35,771 bases of DNA from an uncultured Alistipes sp. (GTDB lineage Bacteria; Bacteroidota; Bacteroidia; Bacteroidales; Rikenellaceae): assembly GCA_937895825.1 (NCBI GenBank), contig CALBKP010000116.1, positions 1 through 35,771 on the forward strand, read 5' to 3'. Made by a program: the position numbers and the translations under genes. The notes under the pieces were generated by a model, which saw only the letters and a list, made by a program, of their open reading frames with translations, was not told where the DNA came from and did no database searches. Positions 24,864-33,802 of the stretch are shown piece by piece (the first letter of the stretch is position 1; every line of letters starts with the position of its first letter).

Positions 24864-24910
24864 GTGCAACACGCCCTGAGTCATCAATGATGACGGGGTC
24901 GGTGTTGTAC
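24864..24910 (+). repeat. Long hairpin in the tuf leader
   Basis: An outer stem GTGCAACAC (24864-24872) with GTGTTGTAC (24902-24910) encloses an inner perfect stem GTCATC-AAT-GATGAC (24880-24894) and a CCC/GGG pairing. It lies between tRNA-Gly and the tuf start and may be a processing site that separates tRNA from mRNA. Confidence 0.55.
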
Positions 24911-24971
24911 ATCTGTCTGTAAATTGTTTTTAGAAGTTAAAACTTTATAAAACTTAAATAACTTAATTACT

Positions 24972-26159
24972 ATGGCAAAAGAAAAATTTGAACGTTCGAA
25001 ACCGCACGTGAACATCGGTACTATCGGTCACGTTGACCACGGTAAGACTACTCTTACTGCTGCTATTACCACTGTTCTTGCTAAGGCTGGTCTTTCAGAG
25101 CTTCGTTCATTCGACTCTATCGACAATGCACCCGAGGAGAAGGAGCGTGGTATCACCATCAACACTTCACACGTAGAGTACCAGACTGCAAACCGTCACT
25201 ACGCTCACGTTGACTGCCCCGGTCACGCCGACTACGTTAAGAACATGGTTACCGGTGCTGCTCAGATGGATGGTGCTATCCTCGTAGTAGCTGCTACTGA
25301 TGGTCCTATGCCCCAGACTAACGAGCACGTACTTTTGGCTAAGCAGGTGAACGTTCCCCGCATCGTTGTTTTCTTGAACAAGTGCGATATGGTTGACGAT
25401 CCCGAGATGCTTGACCTCGTTGAGATGGAGGTTCGTGACCTTCTCTCTAAGTACGACTTCGACGGCGACAACGCTCCCGTTATCCGTGGTTCGGCTCTTG
25501 GTGGCTTGAACGGCGAGGCTGAGTGGGAGGAGAAGATTATGGAGCTCATGTCAACTGTTGACGAGTACATCCAGATTCCTCCTCGTGACAACGAGAAGCC
25601 TTTCTTGATGCCTGTTGAGGACGTATTCTCAATCACTGGTCGTGGTACCGTTGTAACTGGTCGTATCGAGACTGGTATCATCCACGTTGGTGATCCCGTT
25701 GAGATCATTGGTTTGGACGAGAAGATCCGTACTTCTACTTGTACTGGTGTCGAGATGTTCCGCAAGCTCCTCGATGAGGGTGAGGCTGGTGATAACGTAG
25801 GTCTCTTGATGCGTGGTATCGACAAGAAGGAGGTTAAGCGTGGTATGGTTGTTGCTAAGCCTGGCTCAATCACTCCTCACACCAAGTTCACCGCTGAGGT
25901 GTATATCTTGAAGAAGGAAGAGGGTGGTCGTCATACTCCTTTCCACAACAAGTATCGTCCCCAGTTCTATCTCCGTACCATGGACGTTACCGGTGAGGTA
26001 TCGCTTCCCGAGGGCGTAGATATGGTGATGCCTGGTGACCACGTTACTATCACCGTTACCTTGATCTACCCCGTTGCATTGAACGAGGGTCTCCGTTTCG
26101 CAATCCGTGAGGGTGGTCGTACGGTAGGTGCAGGTCAGGTATTGAAGGTTGTTGAGTAA
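24972..26159 (+). CDS. tuf: Translation elongation factor Tu
   Basis: 395 residues, the normal length. EF-Tu delivers aminoacyl-tRNA to the ribosome as a GTP complex. GTPase motifs are G1 GHVDHGKT (19-26), the switch I region 'EEKERGITINTSHVEY', G3 DCPGH and G4 NKCD; domains 2 and 3 follow ('GRGTVVTGRIETG', 'KFTAEVYILKKEEGGRHTPF', 'GLRFAIREGGRTVGAGQV'). Codon use is extremely biased to favoured codons. It is transcribed with the three upstream tRNAs and followed by a terminator and tRNA-Trp. Confidence 0.98.
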   Translation: MAKEKFERSKPHVNIGTIGHVDHGKTTLTAAITTVLAKAGLSELRSFDSIDNAPEEKERGITINTSHVEYQTANRHYAHVDCPGHADYVKNMVTGAAQMDGAILVVAATDGPMPQTNEHVLLAKQVNVPRIVVFLNKCDMVDDPEMLDLVEMEVRDLLSKYDFDGDNAPVIRGSALGGLNGEAEWEEKIMELMSTVDEYIQIPPRDNEKPFLMPVEDVFSITGRGTVVTGRIETGIIHVGDPVEIIGLDEKIRTSTCTGVEMFRKLLDEGEAGDNVGLLMRGIDKKEVKRGMVVAKPGSITPHTKFTAEVYILKKEEGGRHTPFHNKYRPQFYLRTMDVTGEVSLPEGVDMVMPGDHVTITVTLIYPVALNEGLRFAIREGGRTVGAGQVLKVVE

Positions 26160-26182
26160 TTTGACTAACCAAAAATAACCCC

Positions 26183-26207
26183 GAGAGGCAAGCGAGCCTT
26201 GCCTCTC
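26183..26207 (+). terminator. Terminator or attenuator after tuf
   Basis: A perfect 10-bp stem GAGAGGCAAG (26183-26192) and CTTGCCTCTC (26198-26207) with a 5-nt loop, followed by ATTT. The next gene, tRNA-Trp, begins 5 nt later, so read-through is needed unless a hidden promoter exists. Confidence 0.7.
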
Positions 26208-26211
26208 ATTT

Positions 26212-26282
26212 AGGAGCATAGTTCAAGGGTAGAATAGCGGTCTCCAAAACCGTTGATGGGAGTTCGAATCTCTCTGCTCCTG
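26212..26282 (+). tRNA. tRNA-Trp (anticodon CCA)
   Basis: 71-nt cloverleaf: acceptor AGGAGCA/TGCTCCT with discriminator G, anticodon arm GCGGT-CTCCAAA-ACCGT giving CCA, T loop TTCGAAT. The tuf, tRNA-Trp, secE order is a common bacterial arrangement. Confidence 0.95.
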
Positions 26283-26301
26283 CTAATTAAAAGCATTAGT
26301 T

Positions 26302-26487
26302 ATGATTAAGTACTTTAAGAACGCATACAACGAGTTGGTAAACAAGGTAACTTGGCCTTCGTTCGAGCAGCTTGCAGGCTCGACAAAGGTTGTTATGGTT
26401 GCTTCGGTTATCTTTGCTCTGATTGTTTTGGCTATGGACCTTGTATTCGAGGGTGCCATGAACGGTGTTTACCACTTGTTGGGATAA
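26302..26487 (+). CDS. secE: Preprotein translocase subunit SecE
   Basis: 61 residues, the short single-span form. The cytoplasmic amphipathic 'YFKNAYNELVNKVTWPSFEQL' segment carries the conserved V-T-W-P motif, then one membrane helix (about 29-50, VVMVASVIFALIVLAMDLVF). It clamps SecY in the SecYEG channel. It starts 19 nt after tRNA-Trp and ends 16 nt before nusG. Confidence 0.95.
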   Translation: MIKYFKNAYNELVNKVTWPSFEQLAGSTKVVMVASVIFALIVLAMDLVFEGAMNGVYHLLG

Positions 26488-26503
26488 TAAGGCTTTAACA
26501 GCA

Positions 26504-27064
26504 ATGGGAGAGATTACTAAGCAGTGGTATGTAGTTCGCGCCATCGGTGGCAAGGAGAAGAAGGTCAAGGAGTATATCGAGGCCGAGGTTCGTCATAGCC
26601 ACTTGGAGGATTACATCTCGCAAGTACTTATTCCGACCGAGAAGGTCTATACAATTCGTAACGGAAAAAAAGTATCTAAGGAGAAGGTCTCATATCCAGG
26701 TTATGTCCTGATTGAGGCTGCCTTCGTAGGTCAAATACCAATTATCATTCGCAACATACCAAATGTACTCGGTTTCTTGGGTGATACCAAGGAGGACAGC
26801 CGTAAGATGAATCCGACACCTCTACGTCCACACGAGGTGAGCCGTATTCTGGGTCGTGTCGATGAACTGAGTCAGGCGGACGAGGAGAACGAGGTTCCGT
26901 TCTTTGTCGGCGAGACCGTCAAGGTTACAGACGGTCCATTCTCAAGCTTCCAAGGTACCATTGAGAGTGTCGACAACGAACATCGTAAGCTCACCGTGAG
27001 TGTGAAGATTTTTGGCCGCAAGACTCCTATGGAGTTGAGCTTTACACAAGTTGAAAAAGAATAA
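26504..27064 (+). CDS. nusG: Transcription antitermination factor NusG
   Basis: 186 residues from the ATG at 26504. An upstream in-frame start at 26465 would overlap secE and add 13 unlike residues, so it is rejected. The NGN domain starts 'KQWYVVRAIGGKEKKVKEYI' and includes 'SYPGYVLIEA' and 'NVLGFLG'; the C-terminal KOW domain is 'FFVGETVKVTDGPFSSFQG'. NusG binds RNA polymerase beta-prime, suppresses pausing and links to the ribosome or Rho. It lies between secE and rplK as in most bacteria. Confidence 0.96.
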   Translation: MGEITKQWYVVRAIGGKEKKVKEYIEAEVRHSHLEDYISQVLIPTEKVYTIRNGKKVSKEKVSYPGYVLIEAAFVGQIPIIIRNIPNVLGFLGDTKEDSRKMNPTPLRPHEVSRILGRVDELSQADEENEVPFFVGETVKVTDGPFSSFQGTIESVDNEHRKLTVSVKIFGRKTPMELSFTQVEKE

Positions 27065-27080
27065 TTAACCAAGGAAAATT

Positions 27081-27521
27081 ATGGCAAAAGAGGTTGCTGC
27101 ATTTATTAAATTGCAGATCAAGGGTGGTGCTGCCAATCCCTCACCTCCAGTAGGTCCGGCTTTGGGTTCTAAGGGAGTCAATATTATGGACTTCTGCAAG
27201 CAGTTTAATGCTCGCACCCAGGACAAGGCAGGTAAGGTACTTCCAGTCATCATCACAGTTTACACGGATAAGTCGTTTGACTTCGTAGTTAAACAGCCAC
27301 CCGTAGCCATTCAGCTCAAGGAAGCAGCTAAGATCCAGGCAGGTTCAGCACAGCCTAACCGTCAGAAGGTCGGCCAGGTAACATGGGATCAGGTCAAGGA
27401 GATTGCTGAGGGCAAGATGCCCGATATGAACTGCTTCACAGTTGAGGCTGCTATGCGTATGGTTGCTGGTACTGCACGCAGTATGGGTATCAACGTAGTT
27501 GGTGAATTTCCTAACATGTAA
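27081..27521 (+). CDS. rplK: 50S ribosomal protein L11
   Basis: 146 residues. The Pro-rich N-terminal domain 'GGAANPSPPVGPALGSKGVN' and C-terminal 23S rRNA-binding end 'MVAGTARSMGINVVGEF' are typical. It forms the GTPase-associated centre of the ribosome with L10-L12. Starts 16 nt after nusG. Confidence 0.97.
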   Translation: MAKEVAAFIKLQIKGGAANPSPPVGPALGSKGVNIMDFCKQFNARTQDKAGKVLPVIITVYTDKSFDFVVKQPPVAIQLKEAAKIQAGSAQPNRQKVGQVTWDQVKEIAEGKMPDMNCFTVEAAMRMVAGTARSMGINVVGEFPNM

Positions 27522-27535
27522 CGAAAATTACAAGA

Positions 27536-28231
27536 ATGAGTAAGTTGACAAAAAATCAAAAGATTGCCTACGCAAAGGTCGAAGACAAGGCGTACAAGCT
27601 TTCTGAGGCTGCCGCTCTTCTAAAGGAAATTACCTTTACGAAATTCGATGCTTCGGTAGATATTGACGTGCGTCTGGGCGTAGATCCTCGTAAGGCCAAT
27701 CAGATGGTTCGTGGCGTTGTAACACTTCCCCACGGTACAGGTAAGACTGTACGTGTGTTGGTGCTTTGTACTCCTGAGAAGGAGGCTGAGGCAACTGCCG
27801 CTGGCGCTGATTATGTAGGTCTCGACGAGTACGTAGAGAAGATCAAGGGCGGTTGGACCGACGTAGATGTCATCATTACCACTCCCAACGTAATGGGTAA
27901 GGTAGGTGCGCTGGGTCGTATTTTGGGTCCCCGTGGCTTGATGCCTAACCCTAAGACTGGTACTGTTACGATGGACGTAGCTAAGGCCGTTCAGGAGGTT
28001 AAGGCAGGTAAGATTGACTTCAAGGTCGATAAGTATGGTATTATCCACACTTCAATCGGTAAGGTATCGTTTACCCCCGAGCAGATTGTCGATAACGCTA
28101 AGGAGGTGATGAGCACCATCATCAAGCTTAAGCCATCGGCAGCTAAGGGTACTTATGTCAAGAGCATCTATCTCTCGACAACTATGAGCCCCGGTGTTGA
28201 GGTTGATACCAAGTCAGTAGAAACCAAATAA
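27536..28231 (+). CDS. rplA: 50S ribosomal protein L1
   Basis: 231 residues, the normal length. Signature 'DVRLGVDPRKANQMVRG', 'LPHGTGKTVRV' and the L1 motif 'LGPRGLMPNPKTGTVT'. It forms the mobile L1 stalk and in many bacteria represses translation of its own operon. There is a 14-nt gap after rplK. Confidence 0.97.
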   Translation: MSKLTKNQKIAYAKVEDKAYKLSEAAALLKEITFTKFDASVDIDVRLGVDPRKANQMVRGVVTLPHGTGKTVRVLVLCTPEKEAEATAAGADYVGLDEYVEKIKGGWTDVDVIITTPNVMGKVGALGRILGPRGLMPNPKTGTVTMDVAKAVQEVKAGKIDFKVDKYGIIHTSIGKVSFTPEQIVDNAKEVMSTIIKLKPSAAKGTYVKSIYLSTTMSPGVEVDTKSVETK

Positions 28232-28252
28232 TCAGAAGGAGGATAAACGATT

Positions 28253-28777
28253 ATGACAAAGCAAGAAAAGTTGGCCGTTATCAACGGTCTTACCGAGCAG
28301 CTCAATCAGTACCCTCACTTCTACTTGGCTGATATCGAGTCTTTGAATGCTGAGCAGACTGCTGCGTTGCGCCGCAAGTGCTTCGAGCAGAAGATCAAGC
28401 TCGTGGTTGTTAAGAACACGTTGCTTGGCAAGGCATTGGAGAATGTAGATAAGGCAAGCGAGGATTTGGTTGCTGTATTGAAGGGTTCGACCTCAATTAT
28501 GTTCACTGAGGTAGGTAAAGCTCCCGCACAGCTTATCAAGGAGTTCCGCAAGAGCTGCGAGAAGCCCGTTTTGAAGGCTGCGTATGTTGAGGGTTGCACC
28601 TATGTCGGAGACAATCAGCTTGACACTCTTTGCAACATCAAGAGCCGCGAGGAGCTTATTGGCGATATCGTATTGCTCTTGCAGTCGCCTGCTAAGAATG
28701 TCATCTCTGCTCTGCAGTCAAATGCAGGTCAGAAGATTGCGGGACTTGTTAAGAGTCTCGAAGAGAGAAACAATTAA
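28253..28777 (+). CDS. rplJ: 50S ribosomal protein L10
   Basis: 174 residues. N-terminal rRNA-binding part with 'LRRKCFEQKIKLVVVKNTLL' and a C-terminal helix (residues about 140-174) that carries the L12 dimers. An AGAAGGAGGA purine run lies 6-15 nt before the ATG, one of the few strong Shine-Dalgarno-like sites in the window. It forms the stalk base with L7/L12. Confidence 0.96.
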   Translation: MTKQEKLAVINGLTEQLNQYPHFYLADIESLNAEQTAALRRKCFEQKIKLVVVKNTLLGKALENVDKASEDLVAVLKGSTSIMFTEVGKAPAQLIKEFRKSCEKPVLKAAYVEGCTYVGDNQLDTLCNIKSREELIGDIVLLLQSPAKNVISALQSNAGQKIAGLVKSLEERNN

Positions 28778-28818
28778 TCAAACGAAACAAAAACAAAATT
28801 TAATAAAATTACACAACT

Positions 28819-29196
28819 ATGGCAGATGTAAAGGTATTGGCAGAAGAGTTGGTTAACTTGACTGTTAAGGAGGTAAACGAATTGGCTACTATCCTCAAGG
28901 AGGAGTATGGTATTGAGCCTGCTGCTGCAGCTGTTGCAGTTGCAGCTCCCGCAGCTGGCGCTGGTGAGGCTGCTGCTGCTGAGAAGTCTACTTTTGACGT
29001 AATCTTGAAGAGCGCTGGTCAGGCTAAGCTCCAGGTAATCAAGGTTGTTAAGGAGGTAGCTGGTTTGTCGTTGGGCGATGCTAAGGCATTGGTTGACGGT
29101 GCACCTAAGGCCGTTAAGGAGGGCATCTCTAAGGAGGAGGCTGAGTCTATCAAGGGTCAGCTCGAGGAGGCAGGTGCAGAGGTTGAGCTTAAGTAA
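28819..29196 (+). CDS. rplL: 50S ribosomal protein L7/L12
   Basis: 125 residues. N-terminal dimerisation part 'LAEELVNLTVKEVNELATIL', an Ala-rich flexible hinge (about 35-55), and the C-terminal factor-binding domain with 'KLQVIKVVKEVAGLSLGDAK' and 'VDGAPKAVKEGISKEEAE'. It recruits elongation factors to the ribosome. Codons are highly optimised. It is separated from rpoB by an abnormally long 708-nt gap. Confidence 0.97.
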   Translation: MADVKVLAEELVNLTVKEVNELATILKEEYGIEPAAAAVAVAAPAAGAGEAAAAEKSTFDVILKSAGQAKLQVIKVVKEVAGLSLGDAKALVDGAPKAVKEGISKEEAESIKGQLEEAGAEVELK

Positions 29197-29234
29197 TCCG
29201 TAAGGACTTACGCAAGTCTCTCACAGCTGAGGTG

Positions 29235-29261
29235 TAGAGCTTACACGTATGGTAAGCTCTA
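29235..29261 (+). terminator. Hairpin after rplL, probable attenuator or processing site
   Basis: A perfect 10-bp stem TAGAGCTTAC (29235-29244) and GTAAGCTCTA (29252-29261) with a 7-nt loop, followed by TGCCTTTTG. In E. coli an attenuator and an RNase III site lie in the same rplL-rpoB gap; a like role here is inferred. Confidence 0.6.
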
Positions 29262-29483
29262 TGCCTTTTGTGGTCTAATATTCGGGAGTGCCTGGTTGAG
29301 CTGTGCCCGAATGTTGGAAGTTTGAATGCTCTCAGAGTGTATGTATATGACACTGAGGGCATTAGCGGGATAGTTAAACGCCCGCGCAAGACCCGCCCGC
29401 GACCCCGCATATGGGGGAGGGGCAAGGTTCCTTACGTAGAGGGTCAGACATCGCTCAGCATAGCAACGAGGCAAACCAAGAGT

Positions 29484-29760
29484 CGGGAAGCTGAGGGCAG
29501 AACGGAAAGGGAAGCCGAGGGCAGAACGGAGACGGGAAGCCAGGTGCGGAACGGAGACGGGAAGCCAGGTGCGGAACGGGAAGCCGAGAGGGCAGAAAGG
29601 GAAGCCGAGAGTTGCAAACTGAGAATAGAGGTTGCTTGTAAGCGCGAGATTTGGCGTTGCAGAGAGTGCGGAACGGGATGCCGAGAGGGCAGAACGGGAA
29701 GCCGAGGGTGCAAACCGCAAACCGAGAGTGCAAAAGTGCAACTGAGAGTTAGCCTTGCTG
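29484..29760 (+). repeat. Degenerate purine-rich tandem repeat
   Basis: Eight or more imperfect copies of a 20-25-nt unit, roughly CGGGAAGCCGAGGGCAGAA. Two copies are identical and adjacent: the 25-mer CGGAGACGGGAAGC...GCGGAA at 29527-29551 and 29552-29576. Later units shorten to GGGTGCAAA and CCGAGAGTGCAA forms. The plus strand is nearly all A and G with few T. The units are contiguous, not spaced, and their lengths vary and break the reading frame. Confidence 0.85.
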
Positions 29761-29904
29761 AGAACACAACCGAGAATTAGCGTCTCAACAAGCGCAGGCC
29801 GCGATGCGGACTCCAAACCTACCTAAGTGAGTTATGACGGTGCTGTTGCCGCTGTAACGACCGTGGTCTAACGAGTAAATTGCTTCAACTAAAACATTGG
29901 ATTT

Positions 29905-32900
29905 ATGTCCACTACACAACAACAACGAATAAGCTTTTCGACCATCAAAAACAGGGTGCCTTATCCCGATTTGTTGGAGATTCAGCTTAAATCATTCCGA
30001 GACTTCTTCCAGCTTGACACCACAGCCGAGAATCGTAAAAGCGAGGGTCTCTACAAGGTGTTCTCAGACGTATTCCCTATCACCGATACGCGAAACAACT
30101 TCGAGCTGGAATTTATCGACTATTATATCGACCAGCCACGCTACTCTATCGAGGAGTGCTTGGAGCGCGGTCTGACATATAGTGTACCCCTTAAGGCAAA
30201 GCTAAAACTATCGTGCAAGGACAAGGAACACGAGGACTTTGACGATGTAGTGCAGGATGTATATTTCGGTCTTATCCCCTATATGACCGAGCGTGGTACG
30301 TTCATCTTCAACGGCGCAGAGCGCGTCGTAGTATCGCAGCTACACCGCTCACCTGGCGTGTTCTTTGGTCAGAGTATGCACACCAACGGCACGAAGCTCT
30401 ACTCGGCTCGTATCATCCCATTCAAGGGTTCGTGGATAGAGTTTGCTACCGACATCAACAACGTGATGTATGCCTACATCGACCGTAAGAAGAAGTTGCC
30501 GGTAACGACCCTGCTCCGCGCGATAGGTTACGAGACTGACCAACAGATATTGGAGATCTTCGACCTTGCCGACGAGGTAAAGGTTACGAAGGCAAACTTA
30601 AAGAAGTGCCTCGGACGTAAGCTCGCTGCCCGTGTACTTTCGACGTGGGTGGAGGACTTCGTGGATGAGGATACTGGCGAGGTGGTATCTATCGAGCGTA
30701 ACAACGTCATCGTTGATCGTGAGGTAGAGTTGCAGGAGGAGCATATCGACCAGATTATTGAGTCGGGTGCCAAGACCATCCTTCTGCACAGCGAGAACCC
30801 CTCGGGCATCGACTTTTCGATTATTTTCAACACACTACATAAAGACCCGTGTAACTCCGAGAAGGAGGCCGTCGTATATATTTACAGGCAGTTGCGCGCG
30901 TCGGAGCCACCCGATGAGGCTACGGCTCGCGACGTCATCGAGAAGCTATTCTTCTCGGACAAGCGCTACGACTTGGGCGACGTGGGTCGTTTCCGTATCA
31001 ACAAGAAGCTGGAGTTGTCGATAGATCCCGCCATTCGCACGCTAACACGTGAGGACATCATCGAGATTATACGATACCTCATCCAGCTGATCAACTCCAA
31101 GGCGGATGTCGATGATATCGACCACTTGTCGAATCGTCGTGTACGCACCGTGGGTGAGCAGCTTGCAAACCAGTTCTCGGTAGGTTTGCAGCGTATAGCA
31201 CGTACCATACGTGAGCGTATGAACGTACGCGACAACGAGGTGTTCACTCCTGAGGATTTGATTAATGCCAAGACCTTGGCAAGCGTAGTAAACTCGTTCT
31301 TCGGCACGAGCCAGCTGTCGCAGTTTATGGACCAAATCAACCCCTTGGCGGAGATTACGCACAAGCGTCGTCTCTCGGCGTTGGGTCCTGGTGGTCTGTC
31401 GCGTGACCGTGCAGGTTTCGAGGTGCGAGACGTACACTACACACACTATGGTCGTCTCTGTCCTATCGAGTCGCCCGAGGGTCCGAACATCGGTCTTATA
31501 TCGTCGTTGTGCGTATATGCCAAGATTTCGGATATGGGCTTCATCGAGACTCCCTACCGCTCGGTAGAGGGGGGTGTTGTCGATTTGAACAACGACAATA
31601 TCCGCTACTACTCGGCAGAGGAGGAGGAGGGTCGCATTGTAGCTCAGTCGAACGAGGAGCTTAGCGACGACGGACACTTTATTAATAAGGAGCGTATCAA
31701 GGCTCGTCTGGGTGCCGACTTCCCCGTTGTTCACGACACGGAGGTAGATTTGGTCGATGTGGCGCCTAACCAGGTGGCATCAATCGCAGCAAGCCTTATC
31801 CCCTTCCTCGAGCACGACGATGCTAACCGTGCGTTGATGGGTTCTAACATGATGCGTCAGGCAGTACCTTTGGTAACGTGTGAGGCACCTATCGTCGGCA
31901 CAGGCATCGAGAAGGATATGATTGTGGATAGCCGTATTCAGGTGGTTGCTGATGGCGATGGCGAGGTTGTCTTTGCCGACGCTACACGCATCGAGGTACG
32001 CTACGAGCGCAACGAGGATCAGCAGATAGCATCGTTTGCTCCTGAGGTTACCGTATATGAGTTGCCTCGTTACCGCCGTACCAACCAGAATACTACCGTG
32101 ACGTTGAAGCCTACGGTACTCACAGGCGAGCGCGTAACCAAGGGTCAGATATTGACCGAGGGTTACTCGACACAGAAGGGTGAGTTGGCGTTGGGACGTA
32201 ACCTCAAAGTGGCGTTTATGCCCTGGAAGGGTTACAACTTCGAGGACGCTATCGTTATCTCGGAGCGTATCCAGCGTGAGGACATCTTCACCTCGGTACA
32301 CGTCGATGAGTATATCATGGAGGTTCGCGAGACTAAGCGAGGCTCTGAGGAGCTTACCTCGGATATTCCTAACGTGTCGGAGGACGCTACGAAGGATTTG
32401 GATGCCAACGGTATCATCCGCGTAGGTGCTAAGGTTACCCCTGGCGACATCCTCATCGGTAAGATTACGCCTAAGGGTGAGAGTGATCCCTCGCCCGAGG
32501 AGAAGCTCTTGCGCGCTATCTTCGGCGACAAGGCGGGCGATGTTAAGGATGCTTCGTTGAAGGCTCAGCCCTCGTTGCACGGTGTGGTCATCGACACTAA
32601 GCTGTATAGCCACGCACAGAAGGAGGGTAAGCGCAACCGCGCCGACGAGAAGCGTAAGATGGAGCTTCTTGACGAGGAGTACGCAGCAAAGGTAAGCGCC
32701 CTTACAAATACGCTTGTCGAGAAGTTGTGGCGTCTGCTCGAAGGCAAGACTACCACGGGCATCTACGACTACTACAACGTAGAGTTGGTGGCCCCTGGTG
32801 AGAGCTTCTCGGTACGTATGTTGGAGGAGATTGCCGCTACATCGCACGACAGCAAGACGGGTGTGGCAAACGGTTATATGAACCTTGGTCAGACACGCTG

Positions 32901-33762
32901 GACTGGCGACGAGCATGACGATGCACTAATCTCGCTTACTATTAATAATTATATTATAGAGTGTAAGAAGGTTGCAGCAGCCGTAAACCGCGAGAAGTAC
33001 AACCTCACCAACGGCGATGAGATACCTACATCGGGTGTTATCAAGATGGCTAAGGTATATATCGCCAAGAAGCGTAAGTTGAAGGTCGGTGATAAGATGG
33101 CAGGTCGTCACGGTAACAAGGGTATCGTGGCAAAGGTTGTTCGCGACGAGGATATGCCCTTCTTGGAGGATGGTACTATCGTGGACATCTGTCTTAACCC
33201 GCTTGGTGTGCCTTCGCGAATGAACCTCGGTCAGATTTACGAGACCGTACTCGGCTGGGCAGGTCGCGAGTTGGGCTTGAAGTTCGCAACGCCTATCTTC
33301 GATGGTGCTTCATTGGAGCAGATTAACGAATATACCGCACAGGCAGGTGTGCCTCGCAGTGGTCGTACCTACCTCTATGATGGTGGCACGGGCGAGCGCT
33401 TTGACCAGCCTGCAACAGTGGGTGTTATCTATATGTTGAAGCTGGGCCATATGATTGACGACAAGATGCACGCTCGTTCTATCGGTCCCTACTCGCTCAT
33501 CACGCAGCAGCCGCTCGGTGGTAAGGCACAGTTCGGTGGTCAGCGTTTCGGTGAGATGGAGGTTTGGGCATTGGAGGGCTTTGGTGCTGCCAACATCTTG
33601 CAGGAGATTCTTACCATCAAGTCGGACGACGTTGTAGGACGTGCTAAGGCATACGAGGCTATCGTCAAGGGCGATAACCTGCCGCGTCCAGGTGTTCCCG
33701 AGGCGATGAACGTGTTGCTGCACGAGTTGCGCGGCTTGGCACTGTCGGTAAAGCTCGAATAA
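29905..33762 (+). CDS. rpoB: RNA polymerase beta subunit
   Basis: 1,285 residues, normal for Bacteroidetes. The rifampicin-binding region begins near residue 465: 'FFGTSQLSQFMDQINPLAEI', then 'THKRRLSALGPGGLSRDR' and 'HYGRLCPIESPEGPNIGLI'. The residues matching E. coli Gln513, Asp516, His526 and Ser531 are Q, D, H and S, so the target looks rifampicin-sensitive. The C-terminal 'RHGNKGIVAKV' and 'GGQRFGEMEVWALEGFGAA' motifs are intact. The ATG has no clear Shine-Dalgarno site. It is followed by rpoC 40 nt later. Confidence 0.98.
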   Translation: MSTTQQQRISFSTIKNRVPYPDLLEIQLKSFRDFFQLDTTAENRKSEGLYKVFSDVFPITDTRNNFELEFIDYYIDQPRYSIEECLERGLTYSVPLKAKLKLSCKDKEHEDFDDVVQDVYFGLIPYMTERGTFIFNGAERVVVSQLHRSPGVFFGQSMHTNGTKLYSARIIPFKGSWIEFATDINNVMYAYIDRKKKLPVTTLLRAIGYETDQQILEIFDLADEVKVTKANLKKCLGRKLAARVLSTWVEDFVDEDTGEVVSIERNNVIVDREVELQEEHIDQIIESGAKTILLHSENPSGIDFSIIFNTLHKDPCNSEKEAVVYIYRQLRASEPPDEATARDVIEKLFFSDKRYDLGDVGRFRINKKLELSIDPAIRTLTREDIIEIIRYLIQLINSKADVDDIDHLSNRRVRTVGEQLANQFSVGLQRIARTIRERMNVRDNEVFTPEDLINAKTLASVVNSFFGTSQLSQFMDQINPLAEITHKRRLSALGPGGLSRDRAGFEVRDVHYTHYGRLCPIESPEGPNIGLISSLCVYAKISDMGFIETPYRSVEGGVVDLNNDNIRYYSAEEEEGRIVAQSNEELSDDGHFINKERIKARLGADFPVVHDTEVDLVDVAPNQVASIAASLIPFLEHDDANRALMGSNMMRQAVPLVTCEAPIVGTGIEKDMIVDSRIQVVADGDGEVVFADATRIEVRYERNEDQQIASFAPEVTVYELPRYRRTNQNTTVTLKPTVLTGERVTKGQILTEGYSTQKGELALGRNLKVAFMPWKGYNFEDAIVISERIQREDIFTSVHVDEYIMEVRETKRGSEELTSDIPNVSEDATKDLDANGIIRVGAKVTPGDILIGKITPKGESDPSPEEKLLRAIFGDKAGDVKDASLKAQPSLHGVVIDTKLYSHAQKEGKRNRADEKRKMELLDEEYAAKVSALTNTLVEKLWRLLEGKTTTGIYDYYNVELVAPGESFSVRMLEEIAATSHDSKTGVANGYMNLGQTRWTGDEHDDALISLTINNYIIECKKVAAAVNREKYNLTNGDEIPTSGVIKMAKVYIAKKRKLKVGDKMAGRHGNKGIVAKVVRDEDMPFLEDGTIVDICLNPLGVPSRMNLGQIYETVLGWAGRELGLKFATPIFDGASLEQINEYTAQAGVPRSGRTYLYDGGTGERFDQPATVGVIYMLKLGHMIDDKMHARSIGPYSLITQQPLGGKAQFGGQRFGEMEVWALEGFGAANILQEILTIKSDDVVGRAKAYEAIVKGDNLPRPGVPEAMNVLLHELRGLALSVKLE

Positions 33763-33802
33763 GCCCGAGCAGGTATTAATGCGGATTAAAAATTAGACTA
33801 CT

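Larger units (their letters stand above)
29197..29904 (+). other. Long rplL-rpoB intergenic region
   Basis: 708 nt within the RNA polymerase operon with no convincing gene. It contains an inverted repeat CGTAAG/CTTACG at 29199-29212, a strong hairpin at 29235-29261, a GC-rich stretch around 29380-29430 with CCCC-GCATAT-GGGG, then the purine-rich tandem repeat at 29484-29760. No TAnnTTTG promoter element is seen, so rpoBC transcription seems to depend on read-through. Confidence 0.8.

Noticed and set aside
26465..26503. Upstream start for nusG overlapping secE
   Set aside because: It adds 13 residues not found in NusG; ATG at 26504 gives the standard N-terminus.
29484..29760. CRISPR array
   Set aside because: Units are contiguous and degenerate with no spacers of uniform length and no cas genes nearby.
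29268..29780. Plus-strand open frame of 170 codons across the rplL-rpoB gap
   Set aside because: It is made mainly from the tandem repeat, which is open in several frames on both strands, has a non-ATG start and no ribosome site, and repeat units of varied length would break a real coding frame.
29259..29816. Minus-strand frames with Ser-Ala-Leu/Arg repeats in the same gap
   Set aside because: Low-complexity translations of the purine-rich repeat; no start context or domain.
31780..32916. 378-codon minus-strand frame opposite rpoB
   Set aside because: Antisense shadow of rpoB with no domain and no promoter.
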